A stretch of 56,747 nt of DNA from Bradyrhizobium sp. STM 3843 (GTDB lineage: Bacteria > Pseudomonadota > Alphaproteobacteria > Rhizobiales > Xanthobacteraceae). Positions 41,963 to 51,611 of the stretch are shown piece by piece. Within the stretch, counting starts at the first letter, position 1; each line of letters opens with the position of its first letter. The notes beneath the pieces were generated by a model. The model was not told where the DNA came from. It saw only the letters and a program-made list of their open reading frames with translations, and searched no databases. A program made the translations under genes and the position numbers. The DNA lies in NCBI RefSeq assembly GCF_000239815.1, contig NZ_CAFK01000002.1, positions 1 to 56,747 on the forward strand. Direction: 5' to 3'.

Positions 41963-42691
41963 CTAGCTGGCTTTCGCCATGTCTTCATCTTCCGGCGAAT
42001 TCAGGTACATGCCGGACATGGTATCAACCCAACAGAGATGGTCGTGAACCTTTTGTACGCCGTCGACGTTTTCGGCGGCCACCACAGCTGCCTGCCGTGA
42101 CCGCTCCTCGGTGATGACGCCGCTCAGGTGGACGATGCCGTCCTTGACGATCACGCTGAGGCCAAAGGGACACCAGTCGTTCTTCTCCAGGACATCAATG
42201 ATGCGGTTGCGGATGTGATCGTCATCAGCGGTCGGGTCCGGCACCTGGCGAGCCAATGAGGCCACCGCCTGAAGCAGATTGGCGCGGGAGACGATACCGA
42301 CCACCTGATCTCCCCGGGTCACCGGCAGCCGCTTGACGTGATTCCTTTCCATGATGTCGACGATTTCCGCCAAAGCGGTATCTTCGGTGATCGTCAACGG
42401 CGCCTTGGTCATGACCTCCGATACCTTGCGGCCATGCTCCTGGACGAAGTCCGCAGCGGATTTGCCCGGGCCGAGAATAAATCGAAGCCAGCGGCCACGC
42501 TTGCGCTCCGTACCGATTTCGCTCCGGCGGATGAAGTCGCCCTCGGATACGACGCCGACGAGCTTGCCCGCGCTGTCGACCACAGGCAAGCCACTGACAT
42601 GCCGCGTCAGCATGATGTTTGCAGCTTCGACGATCGGGGTCTCAGGGGTGACGGTGATGACGGGACGGGTCATGATCTGATGGGCGCGCAT
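41963..42691 (-). CDS. CBS-domain pair plus BON domain protein
   Basis: 242 residues. Two CBS domains (about 1-60 with MTRPVITVTPETPIVEAA and HVSGLPVVD; about 90-150 with MTKAPLTITEDTALAEI and HVKRLPVT) bind adenylates. A BON domain (about 165-225, VHLSGVITEERSRQAA) binds membranes or lipids. The gene has an FNR/FixK-type box 57 bases upstream of its start, so it is likely induced at low oxygen. The function is regulatory but unspecified. Confidence 0.85.
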   Translation of the reverse strand: MRAHQIMTRPVITVTPETPIVEAANIMLTRHVSGLPVVDSAGKLVGVVSEGDFIRRSEIGTERKRGRWLRFILGPGKSAADFVQEHGRKVSEVMTKAPLTITEDTALAEIVDIMERNHVKRLPVTRGDQVVGIVSRANLLQAVASLARQVPDPTADDDHIRNRIIDVLEKNDWCPFGLSVIVKDGIVHLSGVITEERSRQAAVVAAENVDGVQKVHDHLCWVDTMSGMYLNSPEDEDMAKAS

Positions 42692-42747
42692 GGCAAACTC
42701 CGGCGTTAAAAGTCTCGCAAAAGCTAGCGTTCCGGCCGCGAGGCCAT

Positions 42748-42761
42748 TTGATGCAGGTCAA
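42748..42761. promoter_or_regulatory. FNR/FixK-type box
   Basis: TTGATGCAGGTCAA, a TTGA-N6-TCAA palindrome 57 bases upstream of the CBS/BON gene start on the minus strand. Confidence 0.75.
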
Positions 42762-42779
42762 TCGCCGCCGCAAATGAGC

Positions 42780-42793
42780 TTGATGCAGCTCAA
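42780..42793. promoter_or_regulatory. FNR/FixK-type box
   Basis: TTGATGCAGCTCAA, 60 bases upstream of the phasin-like gene start on the plus strand. It lies 32 bases from the sister box, so each divergent gene has its own site. Confidence 0.75.
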
Positions 42794-42852
42794 TGTTTCT
42801 CGTGGCCGATACCATATGGATCGGATCCTGATCAGGGAGGTGGAGGTCTGTG

Positions 42853-43221
42853 ATGCCTGAACTTTCCAAGGCCCGTGCCGTTGGGGATGACCCGCTGACT
42901 GTTGACATTTCAAAACGCATCGCAAGTTCCAACAAACAAATGCTGGACTTGGTGTGCGGTGCTCAACGAATCGCACTGGAAGAGGCTGTTTTCATGGGCA
43001 ATGAACTCCTGGATCGGGCTCGTACCGAGACTCATTTGTTCATGGAGTTTGTTTCAAAGGTCGCCGGTGTGCACTCTGTGCATGGCGGGCAGACAATGTT
43101 GCAAGAGTGCGGTCAACATCAGATCGAATTCTTGAGGCGCGATTGCGAGCGGCTGTTCAAACACGGTCAGCGGATGATTGATGCGAGCCTCAAGCTGACC
43201 GGACGAGCAGGACAGAGTTGA
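42853..43221 (+). CDS. phasin-like protein
   Basis: 122 residues from the ATG at 42853 (GTG 42850 also possible). Helical and amphipathic, with SNKQMLDLVCGAQRIALEEAVFMGNELLDRA. Size and location immediately before a PHA synthase gene suit a phasin that coats polyhydroxyalkanoate granules. It overlaps the synthase ORF by four bases. Confidence 0.65.
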   Translation: MPELSKARAVGDDPLTVDISKRIASSNKQMLDLVCGAQRIALEEAVFMGNELLDRARTETHLFMEFVSKVAGVHSVHGGQTMLQECGQHQIEFLRRDCERLFKHGQRMIDASLKLTGRAGQS

Positions 43222-45119
43222 TCCGTCCACGGCATGCGTCATTTGAAGCAACCCCCGAAGGAAAGATGCTCGTGAAGCCGATAGTTGCCTTGTCCAAAGC
43301 CGACGCGCCCGCCGTGCCACACGCCCTTGCCCCGCGTGAGGCTGCAGAGCGGCCGTTGCTGACGGAGGCTCAGCCGAAGGTCGGTCGTTCGCAGGAGCTG
43401 GGGCATGAAGATCACGAGCTGGATAAGGCCTTCACTGCAACCCTCGCGCGTTTGACGGGCGGCCTTTCCCCGATCGCGCTGTCGATGGCCTATTTCGATT
43501 GGGCCTCCCACCTTGCGACCGCGCCGCAACGGCAGATCGAGATCTTTCGCGATGCGATGCGCTTCAGCACGCAACTTGCTCAGCGGGCGCTGCATTCTGC
43601 GGCGCCTGAGCGCAAACCGTGGGACTTGATCAAGCCGCAGCCCACTGACCATAGGTTCGTCAAGCCCGAGTGGGAAATCGAGCCGTTCAACTTTTTGGCT
43701 CAAGCATTTTTGCTTGGCGAGCAGTGGTGGCACAATGCGACCACCGATGTCCGCGGTGTTGCACCTGCGAATGAAGCGATTGTCGAATTCTCTGTTCGAC
43801 AGACGCTCGACATGTTTGCGCCGTCGAACTTTGCGGGCACTAATCCCGAAGTCCTGCAGAAGACGTTCCAGAGCGGCGGTGAGAATTTCGTGTTCGGCTG
43901 TCAGCACTGGTGCAGCGATTTACTGCAGCTGCTGGCCTCGAGCAAGCCGGGCACGGGAAACGCGGAGTTCATCGTTGGCAAAACGGTGGCTGCGTCGCCC
44001 GGCAAGATCATCTATCGGAACGAGCTGATCGAACTGATTCAATACAGCCCGACGACCGAAAAGGTTCGGCCCGAACCTATCTTGATCGTGCCTGCCTGGA
44101 TCATGAAGTACTACATTCTCGACCTATCGGCCCATAATTCGATGGTGAGATATCTCACCGCCCAGGGATTTACGGTTTTCATGATCTCCTGGCGAAATCC
44201 GAGCGCCGGCGACCGGGATGTTGCGTTCGACGACTATCGGACGCTGGGGGTTAAAGCGGCGCTCGACATGATCGGGCTCATCATGCCCCGACGACATGTC
44301 CATGCGCTGGGCTACTGTCTAGGGGGGACCTTGTTGTCGATCACCAGCGCTGCAATGGCGCGCGATGGGGATCGTCGCCTCAAATCGATCACACTGCTGG
44401 CCGCGCAAACCGACTTCACCGAAGCGGGTGAGCTCACGCTGTTCATCAATGAGAGCCAGGTCGCATTCCTCGAAGACATGATGTGGGAGCGAGGATATCT
44501 CGACACTACGCAGATGGCTGGCGCCTTCCAGCTGTTACGGTCCAATGATCTGATCTGGTCCAGGGTCTCGCGGGATTATCTGATGGGTGAGCGCGCGCAC
44601 CCGAGCGATCTGATGGCCTGGAATGCGGACGCGACCCGGCTGCCCGCGCGGATGCACTCCGAATATCTGCGCAAGCTCTTTCTGCACAATGATCTCGCTG
44701 AAGGCCGCTATATGGTCGATGGCCGGTCGATCTCACTGTCCGATATTCATACCCCCATGTTCGTAGTGGGGACGATCCGCGATCATGTGGCGCCATGGAG
44801 GTCAACCTATAAGATTCACTATGAGGTGGATGCGGACGTCACCTTTGTGTTGGCGAGCGGTGGACATAACGCCGGCGTCGTCGCGCCACCGAGCGAACCC
44901 GGCCATTTCTATCAGGTGAAAACAAAGCTCGCAGACGCACCTTACCTTGGCCCCGACGAGTGGCAAAAGACCGCGGCCCGGATCGAAGGATCGTGGTGGC
45001 CCGAGTGGGTTGGCTGGCTCAATAGCCGATCTGGAGAGCCATGCGAGCCGCCCTCAATGGGGGTGCCGGGGACTTCCAACCAGTTGCCGGATGCACCGGG
45101 AGACTACGTGCATCTGTAG
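43218..45119 (+). CDS. phaC: poly(3-hydroxyalkanoate) synthase, class I
   Basis: 633 residues if the TTG at 43218 is used; an in-frame ATG at 43266 preceded by GAAGGA is an alternative start. It has the PHA synthase N-terminal domain and the alpha/beta-hydrolase core with GYCLGG (nucleophile Cys367), Asp522 in TIRDH and His550 in GGHNAG, the expected catalytic triad. It polymerises hydroxyacyl-CoA into storage polyester. An FNR-type box precedes the operon, consistent with storage under oxygen limitation. Confidence 0.9.
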   Translation: MIRPRHASFEATPEGKMLVKPIVALSKADAPAVPHALAPREAAERPLLTEAQPKVGRSQELGHEDHELDKAFTATLARLTGGLSPIALSMAYFDWASHLATAPQRQIEIFRDAMRFSTQLAQRALHSAAPERKPWDLIKPQPTDHRFVKPEWEIEPFNFLAQAFLLGEQWWHNATTDVRGVAPANEAIVEFSVRQTLDMFAPSNFAGTNPEVLQKTFQSGGENFVFGCQHWCSDLLQLLASSKPGTGNAEFIVGKTVAASPGKIIYRNELIELIQYSPTTEKVRPEPILIVPAWIMKYYILDLSAHNSMVRYLTAQGFTVFMISWRNPSAGDRDVAFDDYRTLGVKAALDMIGLIMPRRHVHALGYCLGGTLLSITSAAMARDGDRRLKSITLLAAQTDFTEAGELTLFINESQVAFLEDMMWERGYLDTTQMAGAFQLLRSNDLIWSRVSRDYLMGERAHPSDLMAWNADATRLPARMHSEYLRKLFLHNDLAEGRYMVDGRSISLSDIHTPMFVVGTIRDHVAPWRSTYKIHYEVDADVTFVLASGGHNAGVVAPPSEPGHFYQVKTKLADAPYLGPDEWQKTAARIEGSWWPEWVGWLNSRSGEPCEPPSMGVPGTSNQLPDAPGDYVHL

Positions 45120-45131
45120 TGAGCTCGCGAG

Positions 45132-45159
45132 AGCGCCGCGGCTTCTGCGGAGCGGCGCT
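45132..45159. terminator. convergent hairpin
   Basis: AGCGCCGC (45132-45139) pairs with GCGGCGCT (45152-45159) between phaC and the convergent kinase gene. No T tract, so only a possible terminator. Confidence 0.4.
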
Positions 45160-45166
45160 GCGTGGC

Positions 45167-46714
45167 CTACCGCGGAAGCTGAGGTTGGCACTGCGCGAGC
45201 GTTGCCTCGGTACTTCCAGACGCGTCGATGACTGCCCAGTCTATTGGGCCAATATCATATCCTTCCTGCAATCCCGCAATCTCGGGCGTTGCATCGGACG
45301 CGTCCGCCTTGCGGGTGCCGACGCGAGCCTGGCGGATCGCCAAGTCCGCCGTCAGAAAGAAGCCGGCAAATGGAATTTTCATTTTCCGAGCCAGATGGGT
45401 AACGGCTGTTCGCTCGTCCTCACGTGCGAACACGGCGTCGACCACGACAGAATAACCGCCCGATAAGACGCGGCCCGCGTGCTCAAGGAGGAGCTCATAA
45501 ACTTTTCGACCAGCGTCAGCATTGTATGCGTCTGGCGGCAGGCGATCCGTCTCGCGGACGCCGAACAGCTGCTTGCGAAGCACATCACTGCGCAACACGA
45601 TCGCGCCCGGCGAAGGCCGGATCGAGGGCGCAATGGCACGAGCCAAGACTGATTTTCCCGTTCCGGAAAGTCCTCCAACGGCAACCAGAAGCGAGGCCGC
45701 CGGTTGGATCAAGCGGCGCGCCAGTTGGAAATAGCGCGTTGCGGCCTGGACGACGCCGGTCTGGTCGGAACCAGCCCGATCAAGTCGCGCAAGCAGAACC
45801 TGCGCGCGGATGGCCGACCGCATCGACATGAATAGAGGAAGAGCAGCAAGGCCATCGAGATTGTCGACTGGCGTAATTGCGAGATAACGATTGAGCAGGT
45901 GATTGGCCGCAGTCTGCTGGTCGTAATACAGCAGGTCCATTAAGGGGAACGCGAGATCATAGAGAACATCGATCGACGCCATCCGTTCGTCGAATTCGAT
46001 CGCATCGAACAAGACGGGACGCTGCCCAATCAGAACAATGTTGGCGAGGTGAAGGTCGCCATGGCAGCGCCGGACATAAGCTTGTCTGCCACGCCCCTCC
46101 AAGGGGGACTTCACGCGCGCAAATGTCGATTGCGAAGCCTCCGCGAGTTGCTCGATCTCATCCGAGGCGAACCAAGGGCCGGCCTTAAAGGCGGCGATAA
46201 AGGCCTGGATAATCCTCTCGATCGAGCCGATCCAGGGGGCGCTGGGCCGAGGTTCGGCGACCTCATGCGAGCTTGCGATCGTATCCGCCATGCGTTCGGC
46301 GAGCACGGCGGTGACTTCGCCACGCGCTGCGAGGTGATCAAATGTGCGGCTTTCGTCGAAGCGGGTCATGTCCACCGCATATTCCAGCGGCGTTCCCGGT
46401 CCATCTATTGAGAGTGTACCGTCGTCCATCCGCACAACGGCCACAACGCGATGGTAAATCTCCGGTGCAAACGGCTTGTTGATGCGCAGCTCATCCTCAC
46501 ATGCAGCCTTGCGCTTCTCCAGCGTGGAATAGTCAAGAAACGGAAACCGAACAGCGCGCTTGATCTTGAGGGCGCGATTGCCTTCCAGGAACACTGAAGC
46601 AGCGTGGGTGTCGATCCGCCGGACCTGGCGATGATGTGCTGGATCGCTGAGAAAGGCGAACACAGCATCTTGCGTCGACGTCTCCGGAGATGACGATGGT
46701 GTCGTGCTATTCAT
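45167..46714 (-). CDS. APH-like kinase fused to AAA/P-loop kinase
   Basis: 515 residues from the ATG at 46714 (46723 also possible). The N-terminal half is aminoglycoside-phosphotransferase-like, with HGDLHLAN (218-225) and FDAIEFD. The C-terminal half has Walker A GLSGTGKS (348-355), as in AAA_33 kinases. Two-domain proteins like this are common in Alphaproteobacteria near stress genes; the substrate is unknown. It overlaps the alcohol dehydrogenase gene by eight bases, so they are coexpressed. Confidence 0.75.
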   Translation of the reverse strand: MNSTTPSSSPETSTQDAVFAFLSDPAHHRQVRRIDTHAASVFLEGNRALKIKRAVRFPFLDYSTLEKRKAACEDELRINKPFAPEIYHRVVAVVRMDDGTLSIDGPGTPLEYAVDMTRFDESRTFDHLAARGEVTAVLAERMADTIASSHEVAEPRPSAPWIGSIERIIQAFIAAFKAGPWFASDEIEQLAEASQSTFARVKSPLEGRGRQAYVRRCHGDLHLANIVLIGQRPVLFDAIEFDERMASIDVLYDLAFPLMDLLYYDQQTAANHLLNRYLAITPVDNLDGLAALPLFMSMRSAIRAQVLLARLDRAGSDQTGVVQAATRYFQLARRLIQPAASLLVAVGGLSGTGKSVLARAIAPSIRPSPGAIVLRSDVLRKQLFGVRETDRLPPDAYNADAGRKVYELLLEHAGRVLSGGYSVVVDAVFAREDERTAVTHLARKMKIPFAGFFLTADLAIRQARVGTRKADASDATPEIAGLQEGYDIGPIDWAVIDASGSTEATLAQCQPQLPR

Positions 46715-47696
46715 TGGGGACAAGAACGGCTGCGCCGAGGATTTCGCTTTGCCTCAGCCTGGCAAGAACCTCATTCGCCTGCGCCAGCGGGTAAGGGGTC
46801 GTATGGGTGTGAATCCCTGCCTGCGGCGCGATCCTCAGGAAATCCAAGCCGTCCTGGCGCGTCAGGTTGGCCACGGAGACGAGCTGGCGTTCCTCCCACA
46901 GGAGCCTGTAAGGGAAGCTTGGGAGGTCGCTCATGTGGATGCCTGCACAAACCACCCGACCGCCCTTGCGGACCGCGCGCAGCGCGAGCGGGATCAACTC
47001 CCCGACGGGTGCATATATAATTGCGGCGTCCAGCGGCATTTCGGGCAGGTCATCCGATGCGCCTGACCATATCGCACCAAGTTCCCGGGCGAGATTTTGA
47101 GCGGCTTCATCACCGCGGCGGGTGAATGCATAGACCTGACGCCCTTGCCAGCGCGCAACCTGGGCCACGATGTGGCCAGCAGCGCCAAAGCCATAGATGC
47201 CTAGCCGTTCCGCCTGGCCCGTCATGACGAGCGACCGCCAGCCGATCAACCCGGCGCACAGAAGTGGAGCGATTGCGACATCGTCGTCGCCCTCACCAAG
47301 CGGAAACGCATAGCGCGCGTCTGCAATCGTGTGAGTGGCAAAGCCCCCATCACGGGTATAGCCGGTGAACAGCGGATAATCGCAAAGATTTTCCATACCG
47401 TTGCTGCAGAAACGGCAAACGCCACACGTATATCCCAGCCAGGGAACGCCAACGCGCTCGCCGATCCGATGGGAGGTTACGTCTGGCCCGATCTGATCGA
47501 CCCGTCCGACGATCTCATGTCCTGGTATGATAGGATATCTGATGCCCGGCAACTCGCCATCTAGCACATGCAAGTCGGTCCGACACACGCCGCACGCGCG
47601 AATCTTGACGCGGATCTCACCTGGTCCAGGCGCCGGATCTGCTCGATCCTCAAGCTCGAGAGGGGCTCCCGCTGTTCGCAAAACCATCGCATGCAT
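46707..47696 (-). CDS. zinc-dependent alcohol dehydrogenase
   Basis: 329 residues. Catalytic-zinc ligands CGVCRTD and GHE, structural zinc site C-x2-C-x2-C-x7-C (CGVCRFCSNGMENLC), and Rossmann GFGAAG. It interconverts alcohols and aldehydes with NAD(P)H and may help dispose of reducing equivalents. An FNR-type box lies 55 bases upstream. Confidence 0.85.
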   Translation of the reverse strand: MHAMVLRTAGAPLELEDRADPAPGPGEIRVKIRACGVCRTDLHVLDGELPGIRYPIIPGHEIVGRVDQIGPDVTSHRIGERVGVPWLGYTCGVCRFCSNGMENLCDYPLFTGYTRDGGFATHTIADARYAFPLGEGDDDVAIAPLLCAGLIGWRSLVMTGQAERLGIYGFGAAGHIVAQVARWQGRQVYAFTRRGDEAAQNLARELGAIWSGASDDLPEMPLDAAIIYAPVGELIPLALRAVRKGGRVVCAGIHMSDLPSFPYRLLWEERQLVSVANLTRQDGLDFLRIAPQAGIHTHTTPYPLAQANEVLARLRQSEILGAAVLVPNE

Positions 47697-47750
47697 CGAT
47701 GAGCTCCAGGCCGGTCAAGTGCTCATTAAAGTGACCGCAGCTGCATACAC

Positions 47751-47764
47751 TTGACTTCCGTCAA
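47751..47764. promoter_or_regulatory. FNR/FixK-type box
   Basis: TTGACTTCCGTCAA lies 55 bases upstream of the alcohol dehydrogenase (minus strand) and about 194 bases upstream of the Pat-type gene (plus strand). Confidence 0.7.
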
Positions 47765-47957
47765 GGCACCAAGTGGAACCTCGCGGAAGATAGCATATCT
47801 GCCTCGGCAGCGAGCGGCTGGAGCGATATCATGCATCTTTCACAGGCCGGAATACCATGGCGCCTTGGGATGTCGCGCCACACGTGAACGGTCCTTGTTG
47901 AGAGTTGTTTCAAATGCAACACATGTTCTGCTTGGACAACCATCGGACGCTTCGCTG

Positions 47958-50651
47958 ATGTCGACTTACCGCCTGAAGAACCTGCTGTCGCCGCGGTCCA
48001 TTGCCTTGGTGGGCGGAAGTCTGCGTCAGAATTCTGTCGGGCGAGCTATCCTGGAAAACGTCAGGAAGTCCGGATTCACAGGCGACTTTGGACTGGTCAA
48101 TTCGCGCTACAGCGAAATTTCTGGTGTCAGCGCCGTCCGCAGCCTCAATCAATTGGCGTTCGTGCCCGAACTCATCGTGGTCACGGCGCCCCGGGGAAGC
48201 GTTCCCGAGTTGATTGACCAGGCGGGCGGTCTGGGCGCCGCTGGCGCGTTGATCGTCACATCGGGGCTGGGGCACGGACGGGGGTCTTTGGCCGAGCAGG
48301 CTGAACGCGCGGCTCAGAAGTACGGCATGCGTCTGATCGGACCGAATTGCATGGGCATCATGATGCCCGAGGGCCGTCTGAATGCCAGTTTCGCGGCACA
48401 TATGCCCTGCGCAGGAAGCTTGGCGTTAATCTCCCAGTCAGGCGCGATTGCGGCAGGCATGGTGGATTGGGCGGCCCAGCGCGATGTCGGGTTTTCCGGC
48501 ATCGTCTCGATCGGCGATCAACTCGACGTCGACGTTGGGGATCTCCTGGATTATTTCGCATTGGACGGCAAGACCCGCGCTATCCTGCTTTATATCGAGG
48601 CCATCAAGGACGCCCGGAAGTTCATGTCGGCCGCCCGTGCGGCTGCGAGGATCAAGCCGGTCGTGGTCGTCAAATCGGGGCGGGCCGTGCAAGGGGCCAT
48701 GGCGGCCGCGACCCATACCGGCGCGCTTGCGGGCGCAGATGCCGTCTACGAGGCGGCGTTCCGTCGGGCCGGCGTGCTGCGCGTTTCCGATCTTCGCGAA
48801 TTGTTCGATTGTGCAGAGACGCTCGGGCGGGTGGAATCGCCGACGGGAAAGCGCCTCGCCATTCTAACCAATGGTGGCGGGATCGGTGTTCTTGCTGTCG
48901 ATCGCCTCGTCGAGCTCGGTGGAATAGCCGCGAGTCTGGCGCAGGACAGTCGCGAGAAGCTTGACGCGGTCCTGCCGCCGACCTGGTCTGGATCGAACCC
49001 TGTCGACGTTGTCGGCGATGCCGATGCCGCCCGCTACACTGCGGCGCTTGAGGTCTTGCTCTCTGACCCGAGCAATGATGCCGTTCTGGTGATGAACGTT
49101 CAGACCGCGCTCGCGTCCGCGAACGGCATCGCAATGGCGGTTTCTGAACTGGTGAGCACGTATCGCAAGCAGCATCGACGTTGGGCGAAGCCGGTTCTCG
49201 CTGCCTGGATCGGCGCGGATCAAACCATCATTGAAACGCTGAGCAGCGCGTCAATTCCCAACTACCCGACGGAGGACGATGCCGTCCGTGGCTTCATGCA
49301 TCTGGTTCGCCATCGTGAGGTAAAGGAGGCGCTCGCGGCAGTCCCGCCGGAGATGCCGGTCTCCTTTACGCCCGATATCGAGACCGCCCGCGGCATCGTC
49401 TTGGCGGCGCTGGCCGATGGACGGACATGGCTCGATCCGGTCGAGATCAAACGGCTGCTCGAAGCCTACGACATTTCGATGGTACAAACGTTCGCTGCAT
49501 CCGACGTCGATCAGGCGGTCTCTTGTGCGACCCAGTTGTTTGACCAGGGCGCGACGGTGGTCTTGAAGATTTTGTCACGTGACATTGTCCACAAGTCCGA
49601 CGTCGGTGGCGTCGTTCTCAATCTGACCTCGCCACAGGCCGTCCGCGCGGCTGCGCATGACATCATGAGCCGGGCCCAAAAGCTTCGTCCGGATGCGCGG
49701 ATCTCCGGCGTGATCGTGCAGGCGATGGTGGTGCGCGCCAAGGCGCGCGAGCTGATCATGGGAATTGCCGATGATCCGACCTTCGGCACGGTCATCGTGT
49801 TCGGCCGCGGTGGAACCGCGGTCGAAATCATCAACGACAAGGCCCTGGCCCTGCCGCCGCTCGATCTGCATTTGGCGCGTGATCTGGTTGAGCGCACCCG
49901 CGTTTCCAGGTTGCTGCGCGCTTATCGGGACGTCCCAGCGGTCAAGCCGGACGCAGTCGCGATGGTTCTGGTGAAGCTGGCGCAGATGGCGGCGGACCTT
50001 CCCGAGATCCGTGAGCTCGACATAAATCCGTTGCTGGCCGACGAGAGCGGCGTGTTGGCAGTCGATGCACGCGTGGCGATCGGAAAGGCGGCACCGAAAT
50101 TCAAGGGTTCAGGTCCATCCAATTTTGCCGTTCGGGCCTATCCAACACAATGGGAACGCCATCTTCAGATCAAGGACGGCTGGCGGATCGTTGCTCGTCC
50201 GATCCGTCCCGAGGACGAGCCGTTGATTCACGAATTTCTGAAGCATGTGACCGCAGACGATTTGCGGTTGCGCTTCTTCGCGCCGATCAAGGAGTTCACG
50301 CACGAATTCATCGCCCGATTGACGCAGCTCGACTATGCGCGTGCGATGGCTTTTGTCGCTTTTGATGAGGCCAGTCAGGATCTGGTCGGCGTCGTGCGCA
50401 TCCACTCCGACTCGATCTATGAAAACGGGGAATACGCGATCTTACTCCGATCTGACCTGAAGGGAAAAGGGCTCGGCTGGGCCTTGATGCAGCTCATCAT
50501 CGAATATGCGAGATCGGAGGGCCTCAAGGTCATCTCGGGCGACGTACTGCAGGAAAACATCGTGATGCTCGACATGTGTCGACAGCTTGGGTTCGAGGTG
50601 AAAACAGATCCCATGGAGCACGATCTCTGCAATGTGAAGCTGAGGCTGTAA
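47958..50651 (+). CDS. Pat-type protein acyltransferase (ACS-like + GNAT)
   Basis: 897 residues from the ATG at 47958; upstream codons in frame do not look coding. Residues 1-130 are a CoA-binding domain, followed by succinyl-CoA-ligase-like and ATP-grasp domains (about 480-690, with ILSRDIVHKSDVGGVVLNL). Residues about 740-897 are a GNAT domain with DLKGKGLGWAL. This layout and length are those of the Pat/YfiQ family that acetylates metabolic enzymes such as acetyl-CoA synthetase. Control by low oxygen is suggested by the nearby box. Confidence 0.85.
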   Translation: MSTYRLKNLLSPRSIALVGGSLRQNSVGRAILENVRKSGFTGDFGLVNSRYSEISGVSAVRSLNQLAFVPELIVVTAPRGSVPELIDQAGGLGAAGALIVTSGLGHGRGSLAEQAERAAQKYGMRLIGPNCMGIMMPEGRLNASFAAHMPCAGSLALISQSGAIAAGMVDWAAQRDVGFSGIVSIGDQLDVDVGDLLDYFALDGKTRAILLYIEAIKDARKFMSAARAAARIKPVVVVKSGRAVQGAMAAATHTGALAGADAVYEAAFRRAGVLRVSDLRELFDCAETLGRVESPTGKRLAILTNGGGIGVLAVDRLVELGGIAASLAQDSREKLDAVLPPTWSGSNPVDVVGDADAARYTAALEVLLSDPSNDAVLVMNVQTALASANGIAMAVSELVSTYRKQHRRWAKPVLAAWIGADQTIIETLSSASIPNYPTEDDAVRGFMHLVRHREVKEALAAVPPEMPVSFTPDIETARGIVLAALADGRTWLDPVEIKRLLEAYDISMVQTFAASDVDQAVSCATQLFDQGATVVLKILSRDIVHKSDVGGVVLNLTSPQAVRAAAHDIMSRAQKLRPDARISGVIVQAMVVRAKARELIMGIADDPTFGTVIVFGRGGTAVEIINDKALALPPLDLHLARDLVERTRVSRLLRAYRDVPAVKPDAVAMVLVKLAQMAADLPEIRELDINPLLADESGVLAVDARVAIGKAAPKFKGSGPSNFAVRAYPTQWERHLQIKDGWRIVARPIRPEDEPLIHEFLKHVTADDLRLRFFAPIKEFTHEFIARLTQLDYARAMAFVAFDEASQDLVGVVRIHSDSIYENGEYAILLRSDLKGKGLGWALMQLIIEYARSEGLKVISGDVLQENIVMLDMCRQLGFEVKTDPMEHDLCNVKLRL

Positions 50652-50685
50652 CGTGGTCTCGGTAAACAACGGAACAGCGGCAGCG

Positions 50686-51162
50686 TTAGGTGTGGCTAGT
50701 GCTGCTATCTGACGTATGTCGCCTCAGACTTTTCACGATGATGCTGATTAACGGTACCATCAGGTGCGGAAGGGCAGCATCCAACGGATGACTCATGACA
50801 CCGGTGACCTGCGACTGAAATGCACGCGCTTCCAGCTGTAACGCCTCAATCGAGGCGCCATGGATATCGTTGGCGAGCTCAAGCTCGCGTCCGGAAGGCG
50901 AGCGAGAAGCCAGGGCGAACAGGATCGCCGCGATGGCGACGTCAACGGCCCCCAGGATAACAGCCGCCGTTATGGCTGACCAAATCTGGACCAGCCAGAA
51001 ATACGCAGCCAACTCAAACATCATGAGCCCGAACACGGCGATCAAAGCCGCAAGTGCCCGCATCCCGAGGCTTGCAAGCAGGTGGCGAAGCCTGATGTCG
51101 GCGATCACCTTGTCGGTCCGCCAGAGTATGCGCAGATGATTGACGACGTTTTCCGTGTTCAC
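50686..51162 (-). CDS. holin-superfamily membrane protein (PF07332 type)
   Basis: 158 residues. Two long hydrophobic segments (about 30-60 and 62-90) followed by a helical soluble part and a hydrophobic C-terminus. Proteins of this type commonly accompany DUF883 proteins in envelope-stress loci, as here. The gene begins one base from the end of the DUF883 gene, so they form an operon. Confidence 0.7.
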   Translation of the reverse strand: MNTENVVNHLRILWRTDKVIADIRLRHLLASLGMRALAALIAVFGLMMFELAAYFWLVQIWSAITAAVILGAVDVAIAAILFALASRSPSGRELELANDIHGASIEALQLEARAFQSQVTGVMSHPLDAALPHLMVPLISIIVKSLRRHTSDSSTSHT

Positions 51163-51438
51163 CTAATGCCTCCTGAGTAGCCAGCCGATGGTCACGCCGA
51201 GTGCGAGAGCCGAGGCCAGGGCGGCGATCGGATGCTCGCCCACGAGCTTTTCAAGCTGGGCCTCCTCTCTCTCCAACGTGTCGCTCAGCTCCTTCAATGC
51301 AGAGCTCATCTGAGCGGCAGCTGACCTGACCTCATTCTCCGACATGTCGAGAATCGATTCACCTCTCTTCGACAGAGCGTCGGCGAGGTCATTTTTAAGA
51401 GCCTGCAGCTCGTCTCTGATCCCACGCGTGTCAAACAT
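51163..51438 (-). CDS. DUF883 (ElaB/YqjD-like) membrane-anchored protein
   Basis: 91 residues. A long helical region (about 1-68) is followed by a C-terminal anchor HPIAALASALALGVTIGWLLRR. Relatives bind ribosomes at the membrane in stationary phase. An FNR-type box lies 54 bases upstream. Confidence 0.8.
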   Translation of the reverse strand: MFDTRGIRDELQALKNDLADALSKRGESILDMSENEVRSAAAQMSSALKELSDTLEREEAQLEKLVGEHPIAALASALALGVTIGWLLRRH

Positions 51439-51491
51439 CGATTGCCAGCCATGTTTTCAAACAAATCCTAGAATATGTCGCAGTGGACAGG

Positions 51492-51505
51492 TTGATCTGG
51501 CTCAA
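51492..51505. promoter_or_regulatory. FNR/FixK-type box
   Basis: TTGATCTGGCTCAA, 54 bases upstream of the DUF883 gene on the minus strand. Confidence 0.75.
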
Positions 51506-51526
51506 CGGCGCCATGGCCGACCTGGT

Positions 51527-51540
51527 TTGAGTTAGGTCAA
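51527..51540. promoter_or_regulatory. FNR/FixK-type box
   Basis: TTGAGTTAGGTCAA, 72 bases upstream of the MlaE-type gene on the plus strand. A paired-box arrangement as at 42748/42780. Confidence 0.65.
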
Positions 51541-51611
51541 CTTGCAGGTCAGAAGCTGCCTTAGGAAGGGCGAGGTTTGACGAGGCCTGATCCAAGAGCG
51601 GAAGAACTGTT